Shown: positions 47,356 to 56,308, counted from the first letter of the stretch. The stretch is 64,000 bases of DNA from Ignavibacteriales bacterium (GCA_026390575.1 JAPLFR010000009.1:248001-312000); one strand, 5' to 3'. The notes: a model not told the origin generated them from the sequence alone. Numbers and translations are program-made.

Positions 47356-48411
47356 TTATTGCCATTGGGTATTACCAGTGTAATGCCAGGATTTCAAGCC
47401 GCATTCACTTGGCTGATAATCTATAGTGAAACAACACCATTGCTGCAATACTTCTTTCGCAAATTGTTGTGACCAATAAGCATACCATCCATCCCAAATT
47501 GCTGATTCAACTCCTGCGTAAGTTGATCCATCTGTTTGATAAGGAAAGAGTAAAACCTGATTTATGCCGAGATTATTTGCATGTCCAAAAAGAGCAGCCA
47601 TATCATCAGTACTTTGACTAGTATTGATAATTACCATTTTGAAAAGATTTGGCACCCTGCTCATTATATACGACCATTGATCACGAGGATCAATATAGTG
47701 GCAGTAATGCCCGCCCCCCCTTTCAAAACGTGTATGGCAACAAACAAACGGCGAAGGAGTAGTTGCTAAGGCTAAATCGACCATAGCTCCAATATCTCCT
47801 TTGTCACCATATAGATACCAGTCGCAATCATGAAAATCAGATTCGGTAATTGTAAGCGTGCCCCCCCGACTAGCTATGTAAGGAGCAGATGCAAGTACAA
47901 GCCACTGTAAACTATTATATATTGGCTCATCAATATAAAACCGTTTTACGCCGTGTGAGACTGCACTATCGATTGTCTGTTGCCATCCGTCCGGATGCAA
48001 GCTAACAATAATACTATCTAAGGAATAACCATATGAATGTAATTGGCTGATTGATGCTGGGTTTCTAGTATGTATCATCCTACAACCATACTGGTTATAA
48101 TAATTTTGATTTCTGTTCATATTGTCGTCGTACATCACGCCAATGTATTTTCCATTGAGTGGTCGAAATAAATTTTGTGACTGCCAATAATTCCTGAATA
48201 CCAAATAACGTCCATCTTCACAATATGCTCTCATCGGAATTGGTTTGAGCAAAGGTTGTTTTTCTGCGTTCTGCGATGTATCTTTTTGAGAAGCTATGAC
48301 GCTAGATGTTGGTGTTCCTCTGTCTTCTTTTTCGCAACACATTATAAGAAGACAAAGTAAGATAATGAAAGATAGTTTTAATACCTTTAGTTTCGTAGAA
48401 TAAGTATTCAT
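47356..48411 (-). CDS. Lipoprotein with possible glycosidase-like fold, unknown
   Basis: 351 residues. The N-terminus is a lipoprotein signal, L-L-C-L-L-I-M-C-C, with Cys at 25 or 26. The mature part contains motifs reminiscent of TIM-barrel glycan hydrolases (V-K-R-F-Y-I-D-E-P; I-T-E-S-D-F-H-D-C-D-W), but no family was recognised. Two runs of seven G on the coding strand (C runs at 47714-47720 and 47861-47867) lie in this otherwise AT-rich gene and could allow slipped-strand frameshifting. It overlaps in transcription with the barrel-like gene downstream. Signs of transfer: lower GC than neighbours and no core-genome partners. Confidence 0.65.
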   Translation of the reverse strand: MNTYSTKLKVLKLSFIILLCLLIMCCEKEDRGTPTSSVIASQKDTSQNAEKQPLLKPIPMRAYCEDGRYLVFRNYWQSQNLFRPLNGKYIGVMYDDNMNRNQNYYNQYGCRMIHTRNPASISQLHSYGYSLDSIIVSLHPDGWQQTIDSAVSHGVKRFYIDEPIYNSLQWLVLASAPYIASRGGTLTITESDFHDCDWYLYGDKGDIGAMVDLALATTPSPFVCCHTRFERGGGHYCHYIDPRDQWSYIMSRVPNLFKMVIINTSQSTDDMAALFGHANNLGINQVLLFPYQTDGSTYAGVESAIWDGWYAYWSQQFAKEVLQQWCCFTIDYQPSECGLKSWHYTGNTQWQ

Positions 48412-48873
48412 AGTTTGATTCCCCCTAATTGAATGGATAATATTTTTACATCAATAATTAATAATTCAAAGATATATTCGATGCAATTGATAGTGCAATC
48501 ATAACTTGTCATATTTTAATAAATGGTCTGTCATCATTAAAGAATAGAATTCAAAGCATCGGCCTCTCGTGTGATAACCTCCAATTGCCACACTCTCTGC
48601 TCGAGAGATTAATGAAAGTTATTCTTTCTATCAAGATTTATTATACCATTTTTTATGTCGTATTTTAACAAGTGATCTGTCACAGATTTAGCTACAGGGA
48701 TTAGCATTTATTTTCGGACTAAAGATATCAGAGTTATTCTTCGTTTTAGAGACAGGGACTGTGTTTCTTTTATAGTATGGCACTCCAATAAACCAATCCT
48801 AGATACATTTCATAAATTTTATCAATTAAATAAAAATATGATGATCTTAAAGAGAGGGTGAAATGAAAGAAAG
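48412..48873. other. Gene-free AT-rich stretch upstream of the VOC gene
   Basis: About 460 bases between divergent genes. It must hold promoters for both. No open frame with ribosome-binding site, no RNA gene and no strong palindrome were seen. The phrase TCTGTCA recurs twice (48527 and 48675 regions), each after a T-A-rich run (TTTTAA-CAAGTGA- or TTTTAATAAATGG-like), suggesting a weak internal duplication. Confidence 0.4.
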
Positions 48874-49311
48874 ATGGATCCGAAGAATCCTAAAGATCAA
48901 TCCACTCTACGAAAGATAGAACCTCGACTCGAGCATATTGCATTGAATATATCTGATCCCATGGCGGCTGCAAAATGGTATTGTGAACGCTTGGGAATGA
49001 AGGTGATGAGAAAGGGGCCACCGCCGGTGAATGCACATTTTATCAGTGATTCTGCTGGCAATATGATTCTTGAGTTATACAGCAATACAACCGCCCCGGT
49101 CATTGATTATGCGTCTCTCAATCCGCTTTGTCTTCACATTGCTTTTATTGCAAACGATCTGAAAGTTATTCGCGATACACTCGTTATCGATGGTGCAAAA
49201 GTGGTCGATGACATTGAAACCATTCCTAATGGCGATCAAATTTTAATGATGCGCGATCCTTGGGGACTTTCTCTTCAGTTTGTTAAACGCGCTGAACCGA
49301 TGTTGAAGTAA
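48874..49311 (+). CDS. VOC / glyoxalase-family protein
   Basis: 145 residues with the two beta-alpha-beta-beta-beta modules of the vicinal-oxygen-chelate fold. Seen: H-I-A-L-N-I-S-D-P near 22 (likely metal His), W-Y-C-E-R-L-G-M, L-E-L-Y near 67, L-H-I-A-F near 87 and D-P-W-G-L-S-L-Q-F at the end. These are glyoxalase I/dioxygenase-like. The metal set H, E, H and D/Q positions look present. Substrate unknown. A good terminator follows. Confidence 0.85.
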   Translation: MDPKNPKDQSTLRKIEPRLEHIALNISDPMAAAKWYCERLGMKVMRKGPPPVNAHFISDSAGNMILELYSNTTAPVIDYASLNPLCLHIAFIANDLKVIRDTLVIDGAKVVDDIETIPNGDQILMMRDPWGLSLQFVKRAEPMLK

Positions 49312-49334
49312 CAAAGTGAAATAGGTGAAAAACG

Positions 49335-49369
49335 AACGCCAGATTCTAACAAGAACCTGGCGTTTTTTT
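49335..49369 (+). terminator. Rho-independent terminator after the VOC gene
   Basis: Eight-base arms AACGCCAG and CTGGCGTT (49335-49342, 49357-49364) followed by a T run. It lies 23 bases after the stop. Confidence 0.88.
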
Positions 49370-49430
49370 AACGAGAATGAGGGCAATATTCGGTAGTGAC
49401 TCAGTTTAATACAATTGATTATGATGCCAG

Positions 49431-49455
49431 TCCCGACTGCTTTAAGCAGTCGGGA
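49431..49455. repeat. Intergenic palindrome
   Basis: Perfect 12-bp arms (49431-49442, 49444-49455) around one base, with TCCCGAC at the outside. The same TCCCGAC ... GTCGGGA core recurs at 55584-55600, so this is a dispersed intergenic repeat rather than a gene-specific signal. Confidence 0.7.
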
Positions 49456-49578
49456 TTCCTGACATTCAATAATATCGGTCATGACAGCCGGAGGCCTCTG
49501 AATAATGCAAGCGTTAGCTTGCAACAATATTCTTGTCATTCCCTCCTGACCGCACAAAATTGAGCCGCTATCCAATAT

Positions 49579-50154
49579 TCAATCTATCTGTTCCCATTCC
49601 TCAAAATATGCTTCGGGATGCTGGCATGCCGGACAATTTACAGGAGGAGTTTTCCCTTCATGAATGTAACCGCAGTTCCGGCATTTCCATCGAACGACTT
49701 TTTCTCTTTTAAAGACAGTTCCGCTTTCCACTTGTTTATGCAGCTTTCGGTACCGTGCTTCATGATGTTTTTCGACAAGTGCGATCGTACGGAACGCAAC
49801 AGCAATCTCAGAAAATCCTTCTTTTTTTGCGACTTCGGCAAAATGCGGATACAGTTTTGTGTGTTCTTCTTGCTCTCCATCCGCCGCCGCTTTTAGATTA
49901 TCTTTCGTTGTACCGATGACACCCGCCGGATACGATGCAGTGATTTCGACTTCGCCACCTTCAAGAAATTTAAAGAATCTTTTGGCATGCTCTTTCTCGT
50001 TATCAGCGGTCTCTAAAAAGATTGCGGCGATCTGTTCGTAACCCTCTTTTTTTGCAGCAGAAGCGAAAAAAGTGTAGCGATTTCGTGCTTGAGATTCTCC
50101 GGCGAATGCCGCCAAGAGATTCTTTTCTGTTTGTGTTCCATGTAGACTTGGCAT
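49579..50154 (-). CDS. rbr: Rubrerythrin
   Basis: 191 residues. An N-terminal four-helix di-iron domain has E-S-Q-A-R-N-R-Y (residue about 18), E-K-E-H near 53 and E-K-H-H-E-A-R-Y near 128, supplying the iron ligands. A C-terminal rubredoxin-like knot carries C-R-N-C-G and C-P-A-C. Rubrerythrins reduce hydrogen peroxide in anaerobes and microaerophiles. This suggests a low-oxygen lifestyle, consistent with the oxidative DNA-repair operon at 40-42 kb. A clear purine-rich site precedes the ATG. Confidence 0.95.
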   Translation of the reverse strand: MPSLHGTQTEKNLLAAFAGESQARNRYTFFASAAKKEGYEQIAAIFLETADNEKEHAKRFFKFLEGGEVEITASYPAGVIGTTKDNLKAAADGEQEEHTKLYPHFAEVAKKEGFSEIAVAFRTIALVEKHHEARYRKLHKQVESGTVFKREKVVRWKCRNCGYIHEGKTPPVNCPACQHPEAYFEEWEQID

Positions 50155-50415
50155 TTAATATCTCCTTTCAATTAATTGATAGTCATAATGTGTCATTCGT
50201 GTTACGTCTAACACAGGAAATATTGCCACGACCTTTGGCAACGCCATCCCTTCGGGACAGATCGTGGAATTAATATCTCAATAAAATCTAGGCTTTAGCC
50301 AAAACGATTCTCTATGTGGCTAAAGCCATTAAATGGTTCGCTCTAAACCACGACGTAAACATCGTGGCTATAAATAAATATACTTTACAGATGAACGGTT
50401 AATTTCCCAATTACA
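50155..50415. repeat. Intergenic stem-loop repeats between rubrerythrin and ychF
   Basis: Two inverted repeats are seen: GGCTTTAGCC at 50291-50300 with GGCTAAAGCC at 50318-50327, and CCACGA at 50348-50353 with TCGTGG at 50362-50367. A third, looser pair (CCACGA near 50226 and TCGTGG near 50271) encloses CTTTGG. No ORF was seen. This mosaic is the usual intergenic repeat material of the group. Confidence 0.65.
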
Positions 50416-51501
50416 TCAGCTATGCCGAATGGACAGTATATCCCCATCTTTTACAATATATTCTTTTCCTTCAAGCCGCCATTGTCCGAGTTCTCTTGTC
50501 TTTGCAAAAGAACCTCCGGCGGCGATGAAGTGCTCATAGGAGACAACTTCCGCACGTATAAATTTTGCAAAAAAGTCGGAATGGATTACGCCGGCCGCTT
50601 CCTGTGCTGTCATTCCTTTTTTGATGGTCCATGCCCTGCATTCATCTTCGCCAACCGTAAAGAAGGATTGAAGTCCAAGTAAAGCGTACGCTTCGCGAAT
50701 TAACGTGTTGAGTGCGGATTCTTTTATTCCGTATTCTTCCATGAAAACTTTTGCTTCATCATCCGCCAGCTCGGACATTTCCATTTCAATCTTACCGAAG
50801 AAAGAAACCACTTTCGTATTCTTTCCTTCTTTCTTTTCGGCAACTTGCTTGACGAGAGAATCCATTTCGTTCCGCTGAGTTTCATCTAAGTTTAACGCGA
50901 TAAGCATAGGTTTCATGGAAAGAAGCTGGTAGGTTTTGAGCAGGTGCAGTTCATCCTTCGTGAATGCGGTTTCGCGTAATGGTTTCTCTGATTCAAGTAT
51001 CTGCTTGCATTTCTCTAATACCGGCAGTTCACGCTTGGCAAGTTCATCCTGCATTTTCATAAGTTGTTTCTTGATGCGTTCGATACGCGTTTCGACAAGG
51101 GAAAGATCAGAAAGAATAAACTCTGTTTCAAACACATCGAGATCCCGCAGAACGTTGATGGAACTGTCGGGATGCGGGACAGCCTCGTTTGCAAATAAGC
51201 GAACAACCTGCACCAGTGCATCGTTTGTTTTTACATTGGAGAGAAAATTGGTAGAAAACTGCGTTGAACCGGACTCGCCCTTTTTCAATCCTACCACATC
51301 GACAAATTCGATCGTAGCATGCACGGTGCTTTTTGGAAGGAAAATTTCAGAACATTTGTCCAGCCGGATGTCAGGAATTTTCACAACAGCGTGATGCGCT
51401 TCTGCCTTAGCAAGGGCCGTCGGGTCAATATGAGTTTTTGTGATGGTTTGAAACAATGTGGATTTCCCGCAGAACGGAATGCCAACAATTCCTATTTGCA
51501 T
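50416..51501 (-). CDS. ychF: Redox-regulated ribosome-binding ATPase YchF (Obg family)
   Basis: 361 residues, normal length. Walker A is G-I-P-F-C-G-K-S-T, with D-V-V-G-L (G3) near 68 and A-L-N-L-D-E (the NxxE-type G4 that favours ATP) near 202. A TGS domain closes the C-terminus, ending I-V-K-D-G-D-I-L. YchF binds ribosomes and affects stress responses. The coiled-coil insert with many E and K lies at about 125-175. Confidence 0.95.
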   Translation of the reverse strand: MQIGIVGIPFCGKSTLFQTITKTHIDPTALAKAEAHHAVVKIPDIRLDKCSEIFLPKSTVHATIEFVDVVGLKKGESGSTQFSTNFLSNVKTNDALVQVVRLFANEAVPHPDSSINVLRDLDVFETEFILSDLSLVETRIERIKKQLMKMQDELAKRELPVLEKCKQILESEKPLRETAFTKDELHLLKTYQLLSMKPMLIALNLDETQRNEMDSLVKQVAEKKEGKNTKVVSFFGKIEMEMSELADDEAKVFMEEYGIKESALNTLIREAYALLGLQSFFTVGEDECRAWTIKKGMTAQEAAGVIHSDFFAKFIRAEVVSYEHFIAAGGSFAKTRELGQWRLEGKEYIVKDGDILSIRHS

Positions 51502-51859
51502 AAGAGGACTTTCAAAGTGTTTAAAATGGTTGGAATAATATACGATAAAATTTGAAAGGAGAAAGCAAATGAATTACACGAATTTACGCATCATCCTAGT
51601 GCTGTCAGGACTTTCGTCCTGACAGATAGAAATCATCTAGTAAGTGCAGGATTTAATATCTCTTGTAATGTCAGGAGGGAACTCCTGACATCACCTGGAA
51701 CAATTTCTTCATGTTCTTCTGTAGAATGGGTGAAATTGTGATGAGTTATTGTGATTGGAATTCCCAATGACTATATTTTTGGTAAATAACACGGAATTCA
51801 ATATCTGCCATTACAACGGACACTATGAGGGATTTGAATAAGAAGGAAACAGCAAGCTC
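51502..51859. repeat. Gene-free stretch with two hairpins of one family
   Basis: Hairpin one has arms 51602-51611 and 51616-51625 (CTGTCAGGAC). Hairpin two has arms 51669-51677 and 51682-51690 (TGTCAGGAG). Both share the TGTCAGGA core and four-base loops. No ORF with a ribosome-binding site was seen otherwise. Confidence 0.6.
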
Positions 51860-52018
51860 ATGAAAGATGATAAGCCGCTTCTGGTACGATGTCCCAATTG
51901 CAAACAAATGCGCGAACCGGATTTTAATGAAACCACGCGCCGTTATGTATGTCCTCTATGCTCCGCTCCGCTCGATGCTCAAGTCATTATCGAAAAAAAG
52001 AAACGCGGGTTGAAGTGA
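51860..52018 (+). CDS. Zinc-ribbon miniprotein, unknown
   Basis: A 52-residue ORF starting at ATG 51860. Two knuckles C-P-N-C (residues 11-14) and C-P-L-C (31-34) are 16 residues apart, the spacing of a small zinc ribbon. The tail is strongly basic (E-K-K-K-R-G-L-K). A weak purine-rich site GAAGGA lies at 51842-51847. The tight Cys pairing argues it is real. Partner unknown; such proteins often bind RNA or regulate transcription. A fragment of its 3' end is copied at about 52359-52382. Confidence 0.65.
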   Translation: MKDDKPLLVRCPNCKQMREPDFNETTRRYVCPLCSAPLDAQVIIEKKKRGLK

Positions 52019-52258
52019 CTATTTGGAAGGAATTCAAAGTATAAAAGCGTAGAGTCCGATGATCACATCGGACAAAACAATACATACACAATCCGATAAG
52101 TGATCGGATTCTACGTTATTTAATCCCTGCTACTTGTTGGCTTCGATTTATGCTCGGAGAAATATCCGACATCTTTCTACGTTTCAACTCAGGTAGATGT
52201 CGGATATTTGCCTACTCGCGATTACTCCGCCAACGGATAGCCAAGTGCTTCATGTGTT
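52019..52258. repeat. Intergenic hairpin cluster
   Basis: Three hairpins lie in 240 bases: arms GTCCGATG/CATCGGAC at 52054-52061 and 52066-52073; AATCCGAT/ATCGGATT at 52090-52097 and 52103-52110; and a long inverted repeat AAATATCCGACATCT ... AGATGTCGGATATTT at about 52160-52200. All centre on CCGA/TCGG, suggesting related palindromes. Confidence 0.65.
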
Positions 52259-52351
52259 ACCTCTCCGACCGCTTATAGCGATCGGAGAGGTTCATGGTGA
52301 GAACCTTATGTCTTTTTAAACTCTGCAACCAATTGCTGTAAAACATTCTTC
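52259..52351 (-). pseudogene. Duplicated fragment of the pntB 3' end
   Basis: This 93-base block is repeated at 52410-52502 with two mismatches. The second copy contains the last 46 bases of pntB plus the CCTCTCC...GGAGAGG hairpin just beyond. The first copy therefore carries a broken pntB tail at 52306-52351 that abruptly ends. The 58 bases between copies include a near-copy of the zinc-ribbon gene's last codons. It is a local duplication scar. Confidence 0.85.
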
Positions 52352-52456
52352 ACACATCAAGAAAAAGAAGCGCGGGTTGAAGGAATGAATGAAGTAGAAA
52401 GAGAATATCACCTCTCCGACCGCTTACAGCGATCGGAGAGGTTCATGGTGAGAACC

Positions 52457-53833
52457 TTATGTCTTTTTAAACTCTGCAACCAACTGCTGTAAAACATTCT
52501 TCGCATCACCGAATAACATCTTGGTATTTTCTTGATAGAAGAGCGGATTTTCGATACCGGCAAATCCGGTTGCCATCGAACGCTTCATCACAATAACTGT
52601 CCGCGCTTTATCGACATCAATAATCGGCATGCCGTAGATCGGGCTCCCTTTATCTGTGCGCGCCGCAGGATTGACGACGTCGTTTGCACCAATCACAATG
52701 GCAACATCGACCGTGTCCATCGTGGGATTGATCACTTCCATTTCCTGCAATTGATCGTAGGATACATTTGCTTCAGCAAGCAATACATTCATGTGTCCAG
52801 GCATGCGTCCTGCGACCGGGTGAATAGCATACTCAACTTTCGTTCCGCGTTTTTCCAGTTCATCACTGAGTTCGCGAACTGCATGCTGCGCTTGCGCCAC
52901 TGCCATGCCATATCCCGGAACGATGACCACACGGTCTGCTTGTTCAAGAATAAACTTTGCATCTTCCACATTTATTTTTGTTATAGGCCGGTCTTCATGG
53001 AGTGTCGAAGTGTCGACTTGTACAGTACCAACCGCACCAAAGAGTATGTTCGCGAACGACCGGTTCATCGCTTTGCTCATAATGATGGAAAGAATAAATC
53101 CTGATGAGCCATCCAATGAACCGGCGATGATAAGCACTTTATTATTGATGGCAAATCCCGTCGCAGCGGCAGCAAGTCCTGCATACGAATTCATCAGCGA
53201 TAAAACCACCGGCATATCTGCTCCTCCAATGGGCATGACAATAAAAATGCCGATGAGAAACGAGAGTGCAATCATTAAGCCGAACACAAGAGCATTTTGG
53301 GGGAAGAAAACGAGATAGACAAACATTCCAATCGTAACAAAAAAGAGCAAAATGTTGACGAAGTTCTGTCCTTTGTATGTCATAGGTTCGCTTCGCAACA
53401 CTCCTTGCAGCTTTCCGAATGCCATCAAACTTCCCGTAACCGTAAGCGAACCGAAGAGCACTTCAAATCCTAACGCTCCCATAAGTCCGCTGGTAATTTC
53501 CGATCCCTTTACGACGAATTCATTGATACCGACAAGCACAGCGGCAAGTGCACCGAATGCATGCGAAATTGCAATTCGCTGTGGCATTGCCGTCATCGGC
53601 ATGAAGATTGCCATCGCAGTGCCGATCGCGGAACCAATCACAAGACCGATGAGAATCCATTGCCATGTCACAATATTTTGACCGAGCAGTGTTCCGACGA
53701 CTGCCATCAGCATACCAATTTCTGCATAATGCATACCACGGCGCGCTGATTCTGGATGGCCGAGTCCCTTCAATCCCATGATAAAGAGGACGGAGGCGAT
53801 GATGTACGTTATTTCGAGCGGGTAGTTAATCAT
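52457..53833 (-). CDS. pntB: NAD(P) transhydrogenase subunit beta
   Basis: 458 residues. About eight or nine membrane helices at 1-260 are followed by the NADP-binding domain III with V-I-V-P-G-Y-G-M-A-V-A-Q and I-G-A-N-D-V-V-N-P-A. PntB, with PntAA and PntAB, couples proton entry to hydride transfer from NADH to NADP. The start overlaps the pntAB stop (ATGA). The 3' end, with the following hairpin, is duplicated just downstream. Confidence 0.96.
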   Translation of the reverse strand: MINYPLEITYIIASVLFIMGLKGLGHPESARRGMHYAEIGMLMAVVGTLLGQNIVTWQWILIGLVIGSAIGTAMAIFMPMTAMPQRIAISHAFGALAAVLVGINEFVVKGSEITSGLMGALGFEVLFGSLTVTGSLMAFGKLQGVLRSEPMTYKGQNFVNILLFFVTIGMFVYLVFFPQNALVFGLMIALSFLIGIFIVMPIGGADMPVVLSLMNSYAGLAAAATGFAINNKVLIIAGSLDGSSGFILSIIMSKAMNRSFANILFGAVGTVQVDTSTLHEDRPITKINVEDAKFILEQADRVVIVPGYGMAVAQAQHAVRELSDELEKRGTKVEYAIHPVAGRMPGHMNVLLAEANVSYDQLQEMEVINPTMDTVDVAIVIGANDVVNPAARTDKGSPIYGMPIIDVDKARTVIVMKRSMATGFAGIENPLFYQENTKMLFGDAKNVLQQLVAEFKKT

Positions 53834-54120
53834 TGCTGTTTCCGCTCCTTCCGTTTGAACATTTTCAACATTCGTTCGGTAATCATAAATCCGCCGACGA
53901 CATTGATCGTAGCGGCTGTCACGGCGACGAGTCCGAGCATTTGACTGACGAACTGATCGCTTCCAGCGGCGACGAGTGAACCGACAAGCGAAATTCCGGA
54001 GATCGCATTGGTTGCGGACATCAACGGAGTGTGCAGTGTTGGTGTCACGCGTTTGATAACCTCAAAGCCAACAAACCCGGCGAGGATGAGTATATAAAAT
54101 GATTCAATGAGGGGGAACAT
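53830..54120 (-). CDS. pntAB: NAD(P) transhydrogenase subunit alpha, membrane part
   Basis: 96 residues with three membrane helices. It matches the C-terminal membrane part of PntA (T-P-L-M-S-A-T-N-A-I-S-G), here encoded as a separate gene as in Rhodospirillum. It starts six bases after pntAA and overlaps pntB by four. The tail is strongly basic. Confidence 0.93.
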   Translation of the reverse strand: MFPLIESFYILILAGFVGFEVIKRVTPTLHTPLMSATNAISGISLVGSLVAAGSDQFVSQMLGLVAVTAATINVVGGFMITERMLKMFKRKERKQQ

Positions 54121-54126
54121 ATCGCA

Positions 54127-55278
54127 TTATCCTTTTTGAGATTTCTTTTCTTCCGTGTGCGGTGCAAAGGTGGGATGTACGATAGCGCCGCCGTGTGTAA
54201 TCAAACATCCTTTGATGATATCGTCGTCGAGCTTTAGTTCAAATTCCTTTTTCTCTTTATTCCAAAATTCTTCAAAGAGATTGGTGAGATTGTTGGCATA
54301 CATTTGACTGGCGTTCATAGCCACACGAGCAGGCATATTTGCCATACCGATAATCTTGACGCCGTTCTTATCGATGATCTTGCCTAGAACTGCGCCTTCA
54401 ACGTTCCCGCCTGTTTCAATGGCGAGATCGATAACAACGGAACCCGGCTTCATTGCGGCAATCATATCTTTCGTCACGATGACTGGAGCTTTGCGTCCGA
54501 AGACTTGTGCTGTCGTAATGACGATATCGGCCTGTGCGCAATATTGTTTCATAACATCTCGCTGTTTTTTCAACTGCTCTTCCGTTAACGCTTTCGCATA
54601 TCCTTGAGCAGTTTGTCCGGTTTCACCGAGGTCGACTTCAACAAATTTAGCCCCGAGCGAAAGAACATCGTTTTTTGCAATGGGGCGGGTGTCGAATGCA
54701 TCTACTTTTGCACCGAGACGCCGCGCAGTTGCAATCGCTTGCAGTCCTGCAACGCCCGCGCCGATGATAAACACTTTCGACGGCTGTAATGTGCCAGCAG
54801 GTGTCATCATCATTGGAAAAATTTTGTGCAGATGATCTGCTGCGAGAATCACTGCGGCATATCCCGCAAGACTTGCCTGCGAACTCAACGCATCCATTTT
54901 CTGCGCGCGTGTCACGCGCGGAATCATTTCCATCGATATTGCTGAAATTTTCTGTTTCGCAAGAGCTGCAAGTAGTTTGGGTTCGTTAAATGGATCGAGA
55001 TAACTGACTTGAATCGCTCCCTTTTTCAGAGAGGATACTTCCTTTACATCCGGTTTACGCAAGCGTAAAATGATATCTCCCGACGCAAGAAGTTTTTTAC
55101 GGTTCTTCTCGATGGAGGCACCGGCTTTTTTATAGTCTTCATCTGCAATGCCGAGTGCGGTGCCGAGTCCAGATTCGATGATAATCTTTGCGCCTTTTTT
55201 AACAAGCTTATCGACGTTCTGCGGCAGCATTGCAACGCGCAGCTCGGATGAAGCTTCTTTTGGAATTATTATCTTCAT
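54127..55278 (-). CDS. pntAA: NAD(P) transhydrogenase subunit alpha, soluble NAD-binding part
   Basis: 383 residues of the alanine-dehydrogenase/PNT fold. It opens I-I-I-P-K-E, and the NAD site is I-G-A-G-V-A-G-L-Q near residue 172. It is domain I of the proton-pumping transhydrogenase and lies in the cytoplasm. First of the three-gene operon pntAA-pntAB-pntB. Confidence 0.95.
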   Translation of the reverse strand: MKIIIPKEASSELRVAMLPQNVDKLVKKGAKIIIESGLGTALGIADEDYKKAGASIEKNRKKLLASGDIILRLRKPDVKEVSSLKKGAIQVSYLDPFNEPKLLAALAKQKISAISMEMIPRVTRAQKMDALSSQASLAGYAAVILAADHLHKIFPMMMTPAGTLQPSKVFIIGAGVAGLQAIATARRLGAKVDAFDTRPIAKNDVLSLGAKFVEVDLGETGQTAQGYAKALTEEQLKKQRDVMKQYCAQADIVITTAQVFGRKAPVIVTKDMIAAMKPGSVVIDLAIETGGNVEGAVLGKIIDKNGVKIIGMANMPARVAMNASQMYANNLTNLFEEFWNKEKKEFELKLDDDIIKGCLITHGGAIVHPTFAPHTEEKKSQKG

Positions 55279-55771
55279 AGGTTATTCTTCTTTAATTTTT
55301 CGATATAGCAAATTCCGAATATTTTGTTTGAATATCTACTGCTTTAGCCAATGCGCTGAGAATGAACGTAATTGATAAGGGCAAACGAGTAATATTAAAG
55401 ATCATCAAAGTTTTGAACAGGTAAAGAGTGATGATGAAAAAAACTTCCTTTATTACTATTGAGAACCTTGGTTTGAGTCATTTCGAATAGGGAATATTGC
55501 ATTTTATGGAATGGGTTGTATGTATATTATTTTACGACCCCACCTTTATGAGGCTGTCTAAAAAGTCCGGAGTTGTCATGCTGTCCCGACTTTGTCGGGA
55601 TCACCATCTGTTTTTTATGTAAATATTTAGACCCCAAAACACTTGCCTGCGTGCCGATGCACTTCGGCAGGCAGGAGTTCGGGGTGACATTTTCTTTCTT
55701 TTTGAACAACCCCAAATTAAATCTTAGGAGGGGGGCATAATACAATATCTTTTTTTGGAAATGGTACCAGA
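55279..55771. repeat. Gene-free stretch with dispersed hairpins
   Basis: About 490 bases. TCCCGAC/GTCGGGA hairpin at 55584-55600 (same core as 49431-49455), and a longer hairpin with arms 55645-55657 and 55664-55675 built on TGCCGA/TCGGCA with one mismatch. The latter sits inside an outer pair ACCCCAAA ... TTCGGGGT. No gene was seen; the pntAA promoter must lie near 55290-55400. Confidence 0.6.
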
Positions 55772-56308
55772 TTATCGCATCCTCCAAAGTCTTGCAAGTT
55801 CAAATACTGCAATTCCGTATGCCACTGCTACATTCAACGATTGCTTGATGCCATACATCGGAATCTCTATCGCCAGATCACAAAGCTCAATAACTTCTTT
55901 TGATACGCCGCTAATCTCGTTGCCAATAACAAGACAAAGTGGAAAATCGGCTGTCTTGATATCGTTGTAATGAATACTTTTATCAGTTAACTCTAAACAA
56001 CAAATTTTGTAACCGCGTTCCTTCAAACTTATAATAGTTTCAATGGGATGCTTAGTGTATTCCCAAGGAATACTCTTCGTAGAACCAAGCGCTGTCTTTT
56101 CGATTTCCTTACGCGGTGGATGCGGTGTGTAACCGGCAAGTATGAGCTTCTCAATCATTGCGCCATCAGATGTTCGGAAGATAGAACCGACATTGTATAA
56201 ACTTCGAACATTATCTACCAGAACAATCAATGGAATGCGTGAGGCACTTTCGACTTGATTCTCCGGTACACGTTTCGTAGAAATTTCTGCATGCGTGAGT
56301 TTTCTCAT
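55772..56308 (-). CDS. TrmH/SpoU-family RNA 2'-O-methyltransferase
   Basis: 178 residues if started at ATG 56308 (M-R-K-L-T-H); a longer frame reaches 56365. SPOUT motifs: N-V-G-S-I-F-R-T-S-D (motif 1), L-V-I-G-N-E-I-S-G-V (motif 2) and I-P-M-Y-G-I-K-Q-S-L-N-V-A-V-A (motif 3, knot). It transfers methyl from SAM to a ribose 2'-OH in tRNA or rRNA; the exact target is not readable. No good Shine-Dalgarno is seen for either start. Confidence 0.88.
   Translation of the reverse strand: MRKLTHAEISTKRVPENQVESASRIPLIVLVDNVRSLYNVGSIFRTSDGAMIEKLILAGYTPHPPRKEIEKTALGSTKSIPWEYTKHPIETIISLKERGYKICCLELTDKSIHYNDIKTADFPLCLVIGNEISGVSKEVIELCDLAIEIPMYGIKQSLNVAVAYGIAVFELARLWRMR

Noticed and set aside
52532-53104. 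190-codon frame opposite pntB
   Set aside because: It is fully inside pntB, rich in Cys, His and Arg, and is a shadow of a well-supported gene.
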